Made by a program: the position numbers and the translations under genes. The notes under the pieces are model-generated. The model was not told the origin of the DNA and did no database searches. It saw only the letters and a list, made by a program, of their open reading frames with translations. From NCBI GenBank assembly GCA_965198915.1, contig CBDAQC010000002.1:1798001-1862000 (forward strand): a stretch of 64,000 nt of DNA, read 5' to 3'. The stretch comes from BOG-908 sp965198915. Its GTDB lineage: Bacteria; Pseudomonadota; Alphaproteobacteria; Acetobacterales; Acetobacteraceae. Positions 7,493 through 16,292 of this stretch are shown here, in pieces. The first letter of the stretch is position 1. Each line of letters starts with the position of its first letter.

Positions 7493-9346
7493 TCAGCCCA
7501 GTGCTGCGTTTTCGCCACGAACCCAGCGAATTGGTGTCAGGCGCGGCGGAAATGCCGGCGTGAACTCGCGGCCCACCTCGAGGGATGCCTGCGGGTTGTA
7601 GAACGGATCGTCTGCAATCAGAGATTGCCAATTGTTCCGCAAACGTTGCACCTCGACGGCTTCCAGCGCCGTCCGGGCTCCGCTGTAATGCCGGCCCAGA
7701 GATGCCCCTTCGTAATGGTACAACTCGACCATTGCGGCAAAGATAATAATCGCGCCTGCCACCCCGGCACGCAAGCAGAAATCCACGTCGTTCAACGCCA
7801 CGGCATAGGCCTCGTCCATGCCACCTGCCCTGTCCCATACTTCGCGGCGCACCAGCAGGCAGGCTGCCGTCACCGCGGAGACCTGCCTGTCCAGCAGCGC
7901 CAGGCCATACGGCCCCCCGTCACCTCGTGCAGTCAGCCGGAACGCGTGTTCGCACAGATGCGCCAACCCCATGATCACGCCGCCATGCTGCACCCGGCCA
8001 TGGCCGTATAGCAGCCGGGCGCCCACGATGTCCGCTCGCGCCGGCACCGGCGCTTGCGTGAAGGCCACCATGCGCCGCAGCCAGTCGGCGCGCACCGGCC
8101 TCACGTCGTCGTTCAGCAGCAGGATAAGCGCGCCCGAGCTCGACTGCACCGCCGCATTGTTCACCGCGGCGTAGTTGAACGCCGGCATGCCCAGGTCGAG
8201 CACACGCACATGCGCCAGCCGTGCGGCCTGCGCCAGGTAGCGCGCCTGGCGCCTGTCGGCGCGGTCCAATCGTGAAACCGCGAGGAGAACTTCGAAATCC
8301 GGATAATCGGTTTCTGCCAGCAACCCACGCAGACACCGCAACACATGCGCCGAGCGGCAGGATGTCGGGATCACGATGCTGACTTTGGGCCAGGCGGATG
8401 GCAGCCGCGCGGGCGCGGCGGCCGGCGCCGGCGGCAGTGCCGACACATGAGTCAGCACGAAGGGCACGCGCCCGAACCCGTCCACCTTACCATCGGCGGG
8501 GCGGTCCGGATGCACCGCAAGGGCGCCGGCCGCCAGCAGCAAGCTGCGCGCCAGCCACGGATCGGATTGGGGCTTGAACAGCGGCGCCGCACGCTGGCCG
8601 TCGGCCAGGCGATCCGAGTCGGCGTAGAAGCCGGGCGCGTCCGGGCACGCCCGTATCGCGCGCGCGAAACATCCGGTCGCATGCAACGCCAGAATATCGC
8701 CCGCCTGCAGGACAACCAGCCAGGTGGCGTCCAGGCGGGCCAACTCCGCCAGCAGCGCCACGCAACTCACCCGCGCCGGCGGCACCCATTGCCCCGCAAC
8801 GGACGCGGCCGACGCCGCACGGGCCGGTGCGTCCCCACCCACTATCACCACCTCTATCGCCACCCCGCCGGCCGCCGCCGTCAGGGCGGTCCGCTCCGCC
8901 TCCCCCCATGTATCGAACAGCGACACCCAGATTTCGTAAGGCGGCGCCTGTCCGGCCCGCGCCGGCGCCTGGCCCAGCTCCACCCGAATCCTGCCGGCCA
9001 ACCCCGTCCAGTCCCCACGCAGGCATCGCGCCAGCCGGCGCCATCCGCCGGCCAGCAACCGGAGCGCCGCCTCCGTCCGCCGCAGCACCCGCACGCGGAC
9101 CTCCGGTGCCGCCGGACATGCGGCGTCGGGCGTCACCACCCAAACGGTCAGCCCGCGGGCGCCTGCCGGCACGTGCAGCAGCATCGCCCGACGCTTCGGC
9201 AGGAAGGCCTCGCGCACCACCTGGCCCCTGACCTCGTCCGTCACCTCGATCTTCGCCCACCAGGCGCCGGCCACGCGCACGTGCACCCGGATCGCGCACC
9301 ACTGCCCCGCCGCGCCGGGCGGCAAGGTTACGCTGAACCGCTCCAT
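7493..9346 (-). CDS. large GT2-family glycosyltransferase with N-terminal extension
   Basis: 617 residues. The C-terminal half is a GT-A glycosyltransferase: KVSIVIPTSCRSAHVLRCL opens the domain, LILLLNDDVRPVRADWL carries the metal-binding DD, and VQHGGVIMGL plus LNDVDFCLR are typical of the rhamnosyltransferase-like GT2 branch. The first ~320 residues look like a second, degenerate GT fold (WVSLFDTWGEAERTALTAA, LQAGDILALHA), as in double-domain glycan assembly enzymes. It probably adds a sugar to a cell-surface polysaccharide. ATG at 9346 is preferred over a further upstream start. No other polysaccharide genes adjoin it, so the acceptor is unknown. Confidence 0.85.
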   Translation of the reverse strand: MERFSVTLPPGAAGQWCAIRVHVRVAGAWWAKIEVTDEVRGQVVREAFLPKRRAMLLHVPAGARGLTVWVVTPDAACPAAPEVRVRVLRRTEAALRLLAGGWRRLARCLRGDWTGLAGRIRVELGQAPARAGQAPPYEIWVSLFDTWGEAERTALTAAAGGVAIEVVIVGGDAPARAASAASVAGQWVPPARVSCVALLAELARLDATWLVVLQAGDILALHATGCFARAIRACPDAPGFYADSDRLADGQRAAPLFKPQSDPWLARSLLLAAGALAVHPDRPADGKVDGFGRVPFVLTHVSALPPAPAAAPARLPSAWPKVSIVIPTSCRSAHVLRCLRGLLAETDYPDFEVLLAVSRLDRADRRQARYLAQAARLAHVRVLDLGMPAFNYAAVNNAAVQSSSGALILLLNDDVRPVRADWLRRMVAFTQAPVPARADIVGARLLYGHGRVQHGGVIMGLAHLCEHAFRLTARGDGGPYGLALLDRQVSAVTAACLLVRREVWDRAGGMDEAYAVALNDVDFCLRAGVAGAIIIFAAMVELYHYEGASLGRHYSGARTALEAVEVQRLRNNWQSLIADDPFYNPQASLEVGREFTPAFPPRLTPIRWVRGENAALG

Positions 9347-9605
9347 CACCGCGCTTGCGCCATGCCGCATCCACCTGCCATGCCGCGGCACGCCCGGGCG
9401 GGAGCACGCGATTTTCCGTGCGTTCTGTCAGAAAACGGCGCGCTTTCTTGCGTCCGCGCCGCCGGGGCAGCCGCCCAGGCCATGACAACACCGGGATCGC
9501 CCCCAATTAGGCATCCGGTCACGACAGGGATCCCGCTTGCATGTCCGCTACCCGCCCGCCCGCTTGCCCGTTCCCCGCATCCTCCGTCCACGAAGGTCAC
9601 ACGCG

Positions 9606-11189
9606 TTGAGCCGCCGCATCGCCATCATAGGAGCGGGCCCTGGCGGTCTGGCGTCCGCCATGCTGCTCGCCCGCGCCGGCGCGGACGTCACCGTGTTCGA
9701 GCGTGCGCAGCGCGTCGGCGGCCGCTCCGCTACTATCGAGGCCACCGCCCCTATCGGCCCGAACGCTACCAAGGGCCGTTTCCGCTTCGACATGGGACCC
9801 ACCTTCTTCCTCTACCCGCGCGTGCTGGATGACATCTTCGCCGCCTGCGGCCGCGAGATGGCCCGCGAGATCGACCTGATCCGCCTGGACCCGCAATACG
9901 ACCTTATCTTCGAAGCTGGCGGCCACATACGCGCCACCGGCGACCTGCCCCGCATGATGGCAGAAGTGGCCAGAATCGCGCCACAGGATGCCAGCCAGCT
10001 CCCCCGCTTCATGGCGGACAACCGCGCCAAGCTGGCGGCGTTCCGCCCCGTCCTCGAAGCCGCGTTCCATGGCGTGCGGGACCTCGTGCGCCCCCACATG
10101 ATAAAGTCCCTGCCGTTGATGCGCCCGCTGCGCACTGTGGACAGCGACCTCGCCACCTATTTCTCGGATGACCGCATACGGCTGGCGTTCAGCTTCCAGT
10201 CGAAATACCTGGGCATGTCGCCGTATCGCTGCCCCAGCCTGTTCACCATACTGTCCTTCATGGAATACGAGTTCGGCGTCTACCACCCGCGCGGCGGCTG
10301 CGGCGCGGTGATGGACAGCCTGGCCCGCGTCGCCGGTGACCTAGGCGCCAATTTCCGCCTTGGCGAGCCGGTGCAGGAGATCCTTTTCCAGGGCCGCCGC
10401 GCCACCGGTGTGCGAACCGAGGCCGGCACCGAATCGTTCGACGCCATCGTGGTGAACGCCGATTTCGCCCACGCCATGCAGACGCTGGTTCCTGACCGGC
10501 TGCGCCGCCGCTGGACGGACAAGAAGCTGGCGACGAAGAAATTCTCCTGCTCCACCTTCATGCTCTATCTCGGCCTCGAGGGCCGCGACGACGAACTGGC
10601 GCATCACACCATTTATCTGAGTGCCGATTACCGCCGCAACATCGCCCAGATCGAGGCCGGCCTGGCGCCGCCCACCGAACCCTCCTTCTACGTCCAGAAC
10701 GCCTGCGTGACGGATCCTGAACTGGCCCCTCCAGGCCACTCCACGATGTACGTATTGCTGCCGGTCGGAAACCGCACCGGCGCCGGCATAGACTGGCAGG
10801 CTGAAGCGCCGCGCCTGCGCGCCACCGCAATTGACCGCCTGAAGCGCATCGGCGTGAAAGACGTCGAACGGCGCATACGCTTCGAGAAGATGCTGACCCC
10901 GCACGACTGGGAAACACAGCTCTCGATTCATCGCGGTGCTACCTTCAACCTTGCCCACTCCCTGGACCAGATGCTCTGTTTCCGTCCGCGCAATCGTTTC
11001 GAGGACTTGGACGGCGTCTACCTGGTGGGCGGCGGCACCCATCCTGGCAGCGGGCTTCCCGTCATCTTCGAATCCGCTCGTATCACCGCGCGGCTGATGG
11101 CCGATGACCTCGGACTGAACGGGCACTGGTCCGCCGGATCCGAGATGGCGGCGCCGGATTACACGCCGGTTCTGGCGGAAGCTTTGTGA
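9606..11189 (+). CDS. CrtI-type carotenoid desaturase (CrtN-like)
   Basis: About 527 residues. The N-terminal dinucleotide fold IAIIGAGPGGLASAMLLARAG binds FAD, followed by FDMGPTFFLYPRVLDDIF, typical of the phytoene/diapophytoene desaturase family. The C-terminal FAD motif YLVGGGTHPGSGLPV closes the fold. The family introduces conjugated double bonds into C40 phytoene or C30 dehydrosqualene at the membrane. I prefer a TTG start at 9606, because GAAGG lies 9 nt upstream and the protein then begins right before the FAD motif; the ATG at 9537 lacks a ribosome-binding site. A second desaturase, an acyltransferase and a glycosyltransferase follow, a layout known from C30 carotenoid clusters. The exact substrate is inference. 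Confidence 0.87.
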   Translation: MSRRIAIIGAGPGGLASAMLLARAGADVTVFERAQRVGGRSATIEATAPIGPNATKGRFRFDMGPTFFLYPRVLDDIFAACGREMAREIDLIRLDPQYDLIFEAGGHIRATGDLPRMMAEVARIAPQDASQLPRFMADNRAKLAAFRPVLEAAFHGVRDLVRPHMIKSLPLMRPLRTVDSDLATYFSDDRIRLAFSFQSKYLGMSPYRCPSLFTILSFMEYEFGVYHPRGGCGAVMDSLARVAGDLGANFRLGEPVQEILFQGRRATGVRTEAGTESFDAIVVNADFAHAMQTLVPDRLRRRWTDKKLATKKFSCSTFMLYLGLEGRDDELAHHTIYLSADYRRNIAQIEAGLAPPTEPSFYVQNACVTDPELAPPGHSTMYVLLPVGNRTGAGIDWQAEAPRLRATAIDRLKRIGVKDVERRIRFEKMLTPHDWETQLSIHRGATFNLAHSLDQMLCFRPRNRFEDLDGVYLVGGGTHPGSGLPVIFESARITARLMADDLGLNGHWSAGSEMAAPDYTPVLAEAL

Positions 11190-11203
11190 AGCAAGAGAGC
11201 AGT

Positions 11204-11335
11204 TCTTTTTTGAGAAAAAGACCCGAAAAACTTCTACTCCTGACGCCGCTGAAACGCGCGCGAGCGTCAGGATAAATCACCCCGCCGACACACCGGACAG
11301 ACAAAAGTTTTTTGCTTCTTCTTTCAAAAAAGAAG
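11204..11335. repeat. three consecutive hairpins between the two desaturase genes
   Basis: Three stems in 132 bp: TCTTTTT-TGAG-AAAAAGA (11204-11221), TCCTGACGC paired with GCGTCAGGA (11238-11246 with 11264-11272) and CTTCTTT-CAAA-AAAGAAG (11318-11335). The first ends near a T/A-rich stretch and may attenuate transcription after the first desaturase. The region is much more AT-rich than the flanking genes. Confidence 0.75.
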
Positions 11336-11368
11336 GCCTTCCTTCCTTACTCGCGAGGACAAGCCCAA

Positions 11369-12922
11369 ATGCCAGACGGCCAGAACCTCCCACCCCCCTC
11401 TCCGCACCCGATCGCCGTCATCGGCGCCGGCCTCGCGGGCCTGGCCGCCGCTTGCACGCTCGCCGCGCGCGGCCACAAGGTCGTGCTGTTCGAGAAGAAC
11501 GACTGGCTGGGCGGAAAAGCCGCCATCTTCGAGCAGGATGGCTACCGCTTCGACATGGGGCCGACCATACTGACGGTTCCCCGCGTGCTGGAGCGCATCT
11601 TCTCCGAGGCCGGACGCCGCATGTCGGACGTGCTGGACCTCCGCCGCCTGGACCCGCAATGGCGCTGCTTCTTCGAGGACGGCTCCGTGCTCGACCTGGC
11701 GCAGGACATGGCCGAAATGCGCGCCACCTTGTCCAAATACGCCCCTGGCACCGAAGCGGGCTACGAAGACTTCATCGCCATGTCGGCCAAGCTGCACGAG
11801 GTCAGCGAGAAGTTCTTCTTCTGGCGTTCCGTCGAAGACGTGACGGACACCATGGACTTCAAGAAGAACATGGACCTGGCAACCCTGAAGGACGTGCTCA
11901 GCCTGCGCATGGGGACCACCGTAGCCGGCCAGATACGTAAGCGTGTGAAAGACCCGCGCGTGGCCCAGATGCTGGATCATTTCGTCCAGTATGTCGGCAG
12001 CTCCCCCTACGGCTCGCCCGCCGTGCTGTGCAGCATCGCCCACATGCAGACCAATGACGGCGTATGGTATCCCATGGGCGGCACACGCGCCGTGCCCGTG
12101 GCGCTGGAAAACCTCGCTTGCGAGCTCGGCGTCACCATACGCACCAGCACAGGCATTGCGCGCATCCTCTCGGAGTCCGGCCGCGTCACCGCGGTGGAAA
12201 CCGACTCCGGCGAAACGCTCCCCGTCTCCGCCGTCGTCAGCAACATGGACGCCGTGCGCACCTATCGCGAGCTGGTGCAGGGCCAGCCTGCGAAAACCTT
12301 CGCCCGGCGCTGGAAGCGCGAACCCGCCTGCTCGGGGGTGGTGATGTATCTCGGCCTGGACCGCGCCTACGAGCACCTGGCCCACCACGATTTCGTCTTC
12401 TCTCGCGACCCGGAAGAAGAGTTCCACCACATCTACACGCGCGGCGAACCGGCACCGGACCCCACCTGCTACATCGCGGCCCCAGCGCGCACCGAACCAG
12501 GGGTGGCCCCGCCGGGCGGCGAGGCCCTCTACGTGCTCGTCCACACGCCCTATCTGCGCCCGCACCACAACTGGGCCGAAATGCTGCCCGCGTATCGTCG
12601 CGTCATCCTGGACAAGCTGGCCCGCACCGCCGGCCTGACGGACCTCGAATCCCGCATAAAAGTCGAACGCATCCTGACCCCGCAGGACATCCACGACCGC
12701 TACAGCGTGCTCGACGGCGCCATCTACGGCCTGGCCAGCCACGGCCGCATGTTCGGCGCCTTCAAGCCCGGCAACCGCTCGCGTGACCTGGCCGGGCTGT
12801 ACCTGGCCGGCGGTGCCGCCCACCCGGGGCCCGGTATGCCGATGGTGCTGATGTCCGGCTGGATCGCGGCGGACACGCTGGATGCCGATGTGGCGGCTTC
12901 CGCCTTGGCGCAGGCCGGGTAA
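11369..12922 (+). CDS. second CrtI-type carotenoid desaturase/oxidase (possible CrtP-like)
   Basis: 517 residues with FAD motif IAVIGAGLAGLAAACTLAARG, then GGKAAIFEQDGYRFDMGPTI, and the C-terminal YLAGGAAHPGPGMPMVLMSG. It is a paralogue of the preceding desaturase. The HPGPGMPMVLMSG ending is closer to what I recall of CrtP/CrtNb terminal-methyl oxidases than to CrtI, so this copy may oxidise the end groups of a C30 chain to an aldehyde or acid; this split of roles is inference. ATG at 11369 is preferred, with GAGG upstream; the frame is open from 11312. The upstream gap holds three hairpins, so the two desaturases may be separately controlled. Confidence 0.86.
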   Translation: MPDGQNLPPPSPHPIAVIGAGLAGLAAACTLAARGHKVVLFEKNDWLGGKAAIFEQDGYRFDMGPTILTVPRVLERIFSEAGRRMSDVLDLRRLDPQWRCFFEDGSVLDLAQDMAEMRATLSKYAPGTEAGYEDFIAMSAKLHEVSEKFFFWRSVEDVTDTMDFKKNMDLATLKDVLSLRMGTTVAGQIRKRVKDPRVAQMLDHFVQYVGSSPYGSPAVLCSIAHMQTNDGVWYPMGGTRAVPVALENLACELGVTIRTSTGIARILSESGRVTAVETDSGETLPVSAVVSNMDAVRTYRELVQGQPAKTFARRWKREPACSGVVMYLGLDRAYEHLAHHDFVFSRDPEEEFHHIYTRGEPAPDPTCYIAAPARTEPGVAPPGGEALYVLVHTPYLRPHHNWAEMLPAYRRVILDKLARTAGLTDLESRIKVERILTPQDIHDRYSVLDGAIYGLASHGRMFGAFKPGNRSRDLAGLYLAGGAAHPGPGMPMVLMSGWIAADTLDADVAASALAQAG

Positions 12923-13142
12923 GAACGAAGCGGTCTCTCGCAAATAACGAAGCAGAAGCTTCTGCTTCGGTGTCGTGCGCCTGTGCCGGCGCGCGACACC
13001 GATCCCTGCCGTGTTCGCGCCGACACATCGCCGGGCGGACCACATGTCGTTTCGTACTGTTGATTAGGCGTGCGCCGTCGCCCTCGCTACTCAGCCGATC
13101 GGCCGCGCGGGCTGTTCGTGCGGCGATCGAAGGGAGGACGAG

Positions 13143-13685
13143 ATGCTTCGACTACTCGCCACATCGACCTTTGCGGCTTTGTTCCTGCAATCTTTGGCGT
13201 GCCCGCCGGCGGAAGCTGCAACACCGGCCACCTACGTCTTCTACGGGCGTGTGGCCAACTCCACCGGAACAGGCGGGCTGCCGGTCGGCACGGTGTTCCC
13301 GATCTCCGTCACCGTGGACACCGCCTTTCCGGCTTACAGCCAGATCAACCACGTCACCACCTATTACGGCGGCGCAGGCTACGGCAGCGGACTGCCCTCA
13401 CCGATCCTGGCCGTGCAGGTGAACGGACAGAACGCTCTGGGTGCGCTCAACAGGATTACCATCACCAACGGCCTGAACGGCTCGTATGGCATCGACATCT
13501 ACTCCTCGCTGCCGGAAGGCACGGTGCTGGAACTGACGTTCACCACGACAGTGAAAGGCGTGGTCAAAGGTTTCGAGATCCCGAAATACATCTTTCCCGG
13601 CAACTTCCAGACGACGCTGTTCAGCTTCTCCATGTATGCGCATGCCAATAGCGGCCCTGTCATCACCGGGCCCATCGTCGAGTAG
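13143..13685 (+). CDS. secreted hypothetical protein, paralogue of the one at 58350
   Basis: 180 residues with a signal peptide (LLATSTFAALFLQSLACPPAEAA). The mature protein is rich in Gly, Thr, Tyr and Val and looks all-beta. It shares an architecture with the protein encoded at 58350: a start like TYVFYGRV/VTYRFKGLV, a spacer, VxISVTVD/VASIAVTLD, an Asn/Thr-Tyr-Gly-Gly turn and then ILAVQVNG/IVAITVKLG. A strong GGGAGGACG site precedes the ATG. It interrupts the carotenoid genes but is on the same strand. No PEP-CTERM or other anchor is seen. Function unknown. Confidence 0.72.
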   Translation: MLRLLATSTFAALFLQSLACPPAEAATPATYVFYGRVANSTGTGGLPVGTVFPISVTVDTAFPAYSQINHVTTYYGGAGYGSGLPSPILAVQVNGQNALGALNRITITNGLNGSYGIDIYSSLPEGTVLELTFTTTVKGVVKGFEIPKYIFPGNFQTTLFSFSMYAHANSGPVITGPIVE

Positions 13686-13724
13686 CCGCGCCTCCTTTGC
13701 GTCGGGCCCAACCCCGGACTTGCT

Positions 13725-13743
13725 GCTTCCCTATCCGGGAAGC
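13725..13743 (+). terminator. hairpin after the secreted protein gene
   Basis: GCTTCCC-TATCC-GGGAAGC forms a 7-bp stem with a 5-nt loop, 40 bases past the stop codon. There is no T-run after it, so intrinsic termination is uncertain; it may only stabilise the 3' end. Confidence 0.4.
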
Positions 13744-13832
13744 GGCATGTCGCCTCGCAGAACGCCGGCAAAGCTGGTTACCTGACGCCCCGAGAACCAC
13801 GGCTTCCCTTTCAGGCGTAAACCCCACCCAGC

Positions 13833-14627
13833 ATGCCCTCTTCAACCCACCCTCTCACAAGCTACTCCCCTACCCTCCTGGCCCTCTTCCGCCTCTATCT
13901 TCGCTGGTATGTCTGGCGCAGCTTCTCGGCCGTACGCCTGGCCCGCAACACCACGCCCGCGGCTTTTCCGGACCGGCCCCTCATCATCTACTGCAACCAC
14001 CCGTCCTGGTGGGACCCGGCCCTCCTTCTCCTCGCCCTTCCCAACCTCCTGAAGCGGCGCGGCTACGGCCCGATGGACGCCGCCGAGTTGCAGCGTTACG
14101 CGCTGTTCCAGCGCATGGGCCTGTTCGGCATAGAGCTCGGCACCGCCCGCGGCGCGGCCGCTTTCCTGCGCACCGCCACGGAAATCCTCGCCCAGCCGGA
14201 CACCTGCCTCGTCATTACCGCCGAGGGCAGCTTCACCGACCCGCGATTGCGCCCGATACGCCTGCGCCCCGGCATCGCCCACCTTGCGCGCCGGCTGCCG
14301 GAGGCGGTGATCCTTCCCCTCGCCCTGGAATACACGTTCTGGAACGAGAGCAAGCCGGAAGCGCTGCTTAGCTTCGGTCCCCAGGTCCGGCCTCGCGCCG
14401 CGAAGGGGGTGCCCACCGTAGCCGAATGGAGCCAAGCCCTCGAATCCGCGCTCACCCAGACCATGGACCAGCTCGCCGCCGCCTCGGCCACCCGGAATCC
14501 GGCAAATTTCATCCGCCTGCACGCCGGCACGGCGGGCGTCGGCGGCCCGTATGACGCCTACCGGCGCGCCCGGGCCTTTGCCGCGGGCCAGCCTTTCACG
14601 CCACGCCACGAACCCGGCCAGCAATGA
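13833..14627 (+). CDS. PlsC-type 1-acyl-transferase, probably carotenoid/glycolipid modifying
   Basis: 264 residues. The acyltransferase motif I CNHPSWWDP gives the catalytic NHxxxxD, and ITAEGSFTDPR matches motif III (EGT/S). The family moves acyl groups to glycerol phosphates or, in staphyloxanthin-type clusters, to sugar hydroxyls. Its stop overlaps the start of the following glycosyltransferase (ATGA at 14624-14627), so the two are translationally coupled. With the two desaturases upstream this fits acylation of a glycosylated C30 carotenoid (the CrtO role), which is inference. An N-terminal amphipathic segment suggests peripheral membrane association. Confidence 0.82.
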   Translation: MPSSTHPLTSYSPTLLALFRLYLRWYVWRSFSAVRLARNTTPAAFPDRPLIIYCNHPSWWDPALLLLALPNLLKRRGYGPMDAAELQRYALFQRMGLFGIELGTARGAAAFLRTATEILAQPDTCLVITAEGSFTDPRLRPIRLRPGIAHLARRLPEAVILPLALEYTFWNESKPEALLSFGPQVRPRAAKGVPTVAEWSQALESALTQTMDQLAAASATRNPANFIRLHAGTAGVGGPYDAYRRARAFAAGQPFTPRHEPGQQ

Positions 14628-15721
14628 TGCACGCCCTCTCCTGGCTGGCGCTTGTTCTCGCCGCCCTGCCCTGCGCCCTCTTGCTCGACAATCTGCGCCG
14701 CTTCCGCCGTCCGGCGCTGGCCACGGACAACCCTGCCATCTCCGTCCTCATCCCCGCCCGTAACGAGGCCGCAAATATCGGCCCTGCCACTGCCGCTATA
14801 CTCGCCAGCCGGGGTGTCACCCTCGAGCTGATCGTGCTGGACGACAACTCCACCGATGCCACCCCGCAAATCCTCGCCGCCATCACCGATCCTCGCCTGC
14901 GCACCGCCACCGGCACGCCGCTGCCGCCAGGCTGGTCCGGCAAGCAGCACGCCTGCGCCGGCCTGGCGCGCCTGGCCACACATCCCCTCCTCGTCTTCGT
15001 GGACGCGGATGTCCGCCTCGCGCCGGACGCGCTGTCCCGCATGGCGCATCACATGGCGACCACCGGCCAGGCGCTCGCCAGCGGCTTCCCCCGTCAGGTC
15101 ACCCGCAGCTGGTCGGAAATCCTGCTGCTGCCGCTGATCCACTTCCTCCTGCTGGGCTACCTTCCGCTGTTTCAGATGAACCGCTCGCTGGCGCCTGGCC
15201 TGGGGGCCGGCTGCGGCCAGCTCTTCATCGCCCGCGCGGACGCCTACGCCACCGCCGGCGGCCACGCCGCCATACGCGCCAGCCTGCATGACGGCCTCAC
15301 TTTGCCGCGCGCCTTCCGCCGCGCCGGCCTTGCTACCGGCCTGTTCGATGCCACGAGCTTCGCCACCTGCCGCATGTACACGAATGCCGCCCAGCTCTGG
15401 GAAGGCCTCACCAAGAACGCCACCGAGGGCATGGCCAAGCCCGCCGCCCTGCCCGTCTGGACCGTCATCCTGGCGGGCGGCGCCGTGCTTCCCTTCGTGC
15501 TCCTCGCCACCAACCCGGGGCCGCTACCGGCCATCGCCTGCGCCCTGGCAATCGGCACCCGGCTGATCCTGGCCATGCGCTTCCGCCAGCCTGTCCTCAG
15601 CGCCCTGGCCCACCCGGTTGGCGTAGCCGCCCTGTTGGCACTGCAGTGGGCGGCACTTCTCCGCGCCGCCGCCGGCCGGCCAGCTACCTGGCGCGGGCGC
15701 GCCTACCCGGCGCAAAGCTGA
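14624..15721 (+). CDS. membrane GT2 glycosyltransferase (CrtQ/HpnB-like)
   Basis: 365 residues. A first membrane helix (LSWLALVLAALPCALLL) precedes a GT-A domain: ISVLIPARNEAANIGPA, LIVLDDNSTDAT and VFVDADVRLAPDAL with its DxD. The C-terminal third has two or three membrane helices (WTVILAGGAVLPFVLLA and the last ~60 residues). This is the layout of CrtQ, which glycosylates diaponeurosporenoate, and of HpnB-like hopanoid-associated enzymes. The ATGA overlap with the acyltransferase and TGATG overlap with the next gene show a tight operon. The substrate is a prenyl-lipid by context only. Confidence 0.83.
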   Translation: MMHALSWLALVLAALPCALLLDNLRRFRRPALATDNPAISVLIPARNEAANIGPATAAILASRGVTLELIVLDDNSTDATPQILAAITDPRLRTATGTPLPPGWSGKQHACAGLARLATHPLLVFVDADVRLAPDALSRMAHHMATTGQALASGFPRQVTRSWSEILLLPLIHFLLLGYLPLFQMNRSLAPGLGAGCGQLFIARADAYATAGGHAAIRASLHDGLTLPRAFRRAGLATGLFDATSFATCRMYTNAAQLWEGLTKNATEGMAKPAALPVWTVILAGGAVLPFVLLATNPGPLPAIACALAIGTRLILAMRFRQPVLSALAHPVGVAALLALQWAALLRAAAGRPATWRGRAYPAQS

Positions 15722-16158
15722 TGCCGCGGCGCCGTCTCGCTTTCACCGCCGCGGCCGCCCTGACCCAGGCTGCGTTCACGGCAAATCCCGCATGCGCCAC
15801 TACCGTCCAGGTCACGGTCACCAACATTCACAACAGCCACGGTCAGGTTCTGGTGGCCCTCTGCCCGCGCGCGGACTTCCTGCGGCCGCATTGCGCCTGG
15901 CAGGCGCGCACGCCCGCTTTGCCCGGCGCCGTCACCCTCACCATCCCGGACGTGCCGCCAGGCACCTATGCCGCCCAGGCCTTCCACGACGAAAACGATA
16001 ACGGTCGCCTAGACCGCACCCTTCTCGGCTTCCCGCGTGAGGCGATGGGTTTTTCCAACAACGCGCCCCTCGTCTTCGGCCCGCCCAGCTTCTCCGCCGC
16101 GGCGTTCTCCGTGTCCGGCGCCGTCACGGCGGTCTCGTTCGCACTTCGCTACTTCTGA
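15721..16158 (+). CDS. DUF2141 secreted protein of the carotenoid cluster
   Basis: 145 residues beginning MPRRRLAFTAAAALTQAAFT, a signal peptide ending near ANPACA. The mature domain reads VQVTVTNIHNSHGQVLVALCP, then IPDVPPGTYAAQAFHDENDNGRLDRTLLGFPREAMGFSNNA, which is the DUF2141 signature (HDxNxNGxLD followed by PxEGxGFSNNA). The ATG overlaps the TGA of the glycosyltransferase (TGATG). DUF2141 proteins recur at the end of carotenoid clusters, but the function is unknown; the Asp/Asn loop could bind calcium. Confidence 0.85.
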   Translation: MPRRRLAFTAAAALTQAAFTANPACATTVQVTVTNIHNSHGQVLVALCPRADFLRPHCAWQARTPALPGAVTLTIPDVPPGTYAAQAFHDENDNGRLDRTLLGFPREAMGFSNNAPLVFGPPSFSAAAFSVSGAVTAVSFALRYF

Positions 16159-16175
16159 TGCCGATGAGGAAGGCC

Positions 16176-16216
16176 AGGGGCTCTGTCCTTGGACCCCGCC
16201 CAGGACACTCGTCCTG
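16176..16216. repeat. dispersed hairpin repeat, diverged copy
   Basis: AGGGGC-TCT-GTCCTT (16176-16190) followed by ACCCCGCC and a stem CAGGAC-ACTC-GTCCTG (16201-16216). The order GGGGC/ACCCCGC/hairpin matches copy B at 17399, with different but still paired arm bases. It lies just past the DUF2141 stop. Confidence 0.65.
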
Positions 16217-16292
16217 CCTCGCAGTCGCCGCGGGTTGATCTCGCCCCAAAGCCAAGGCAGGGTCCGCCGCATCCAGCCACATAAGGACCCGC

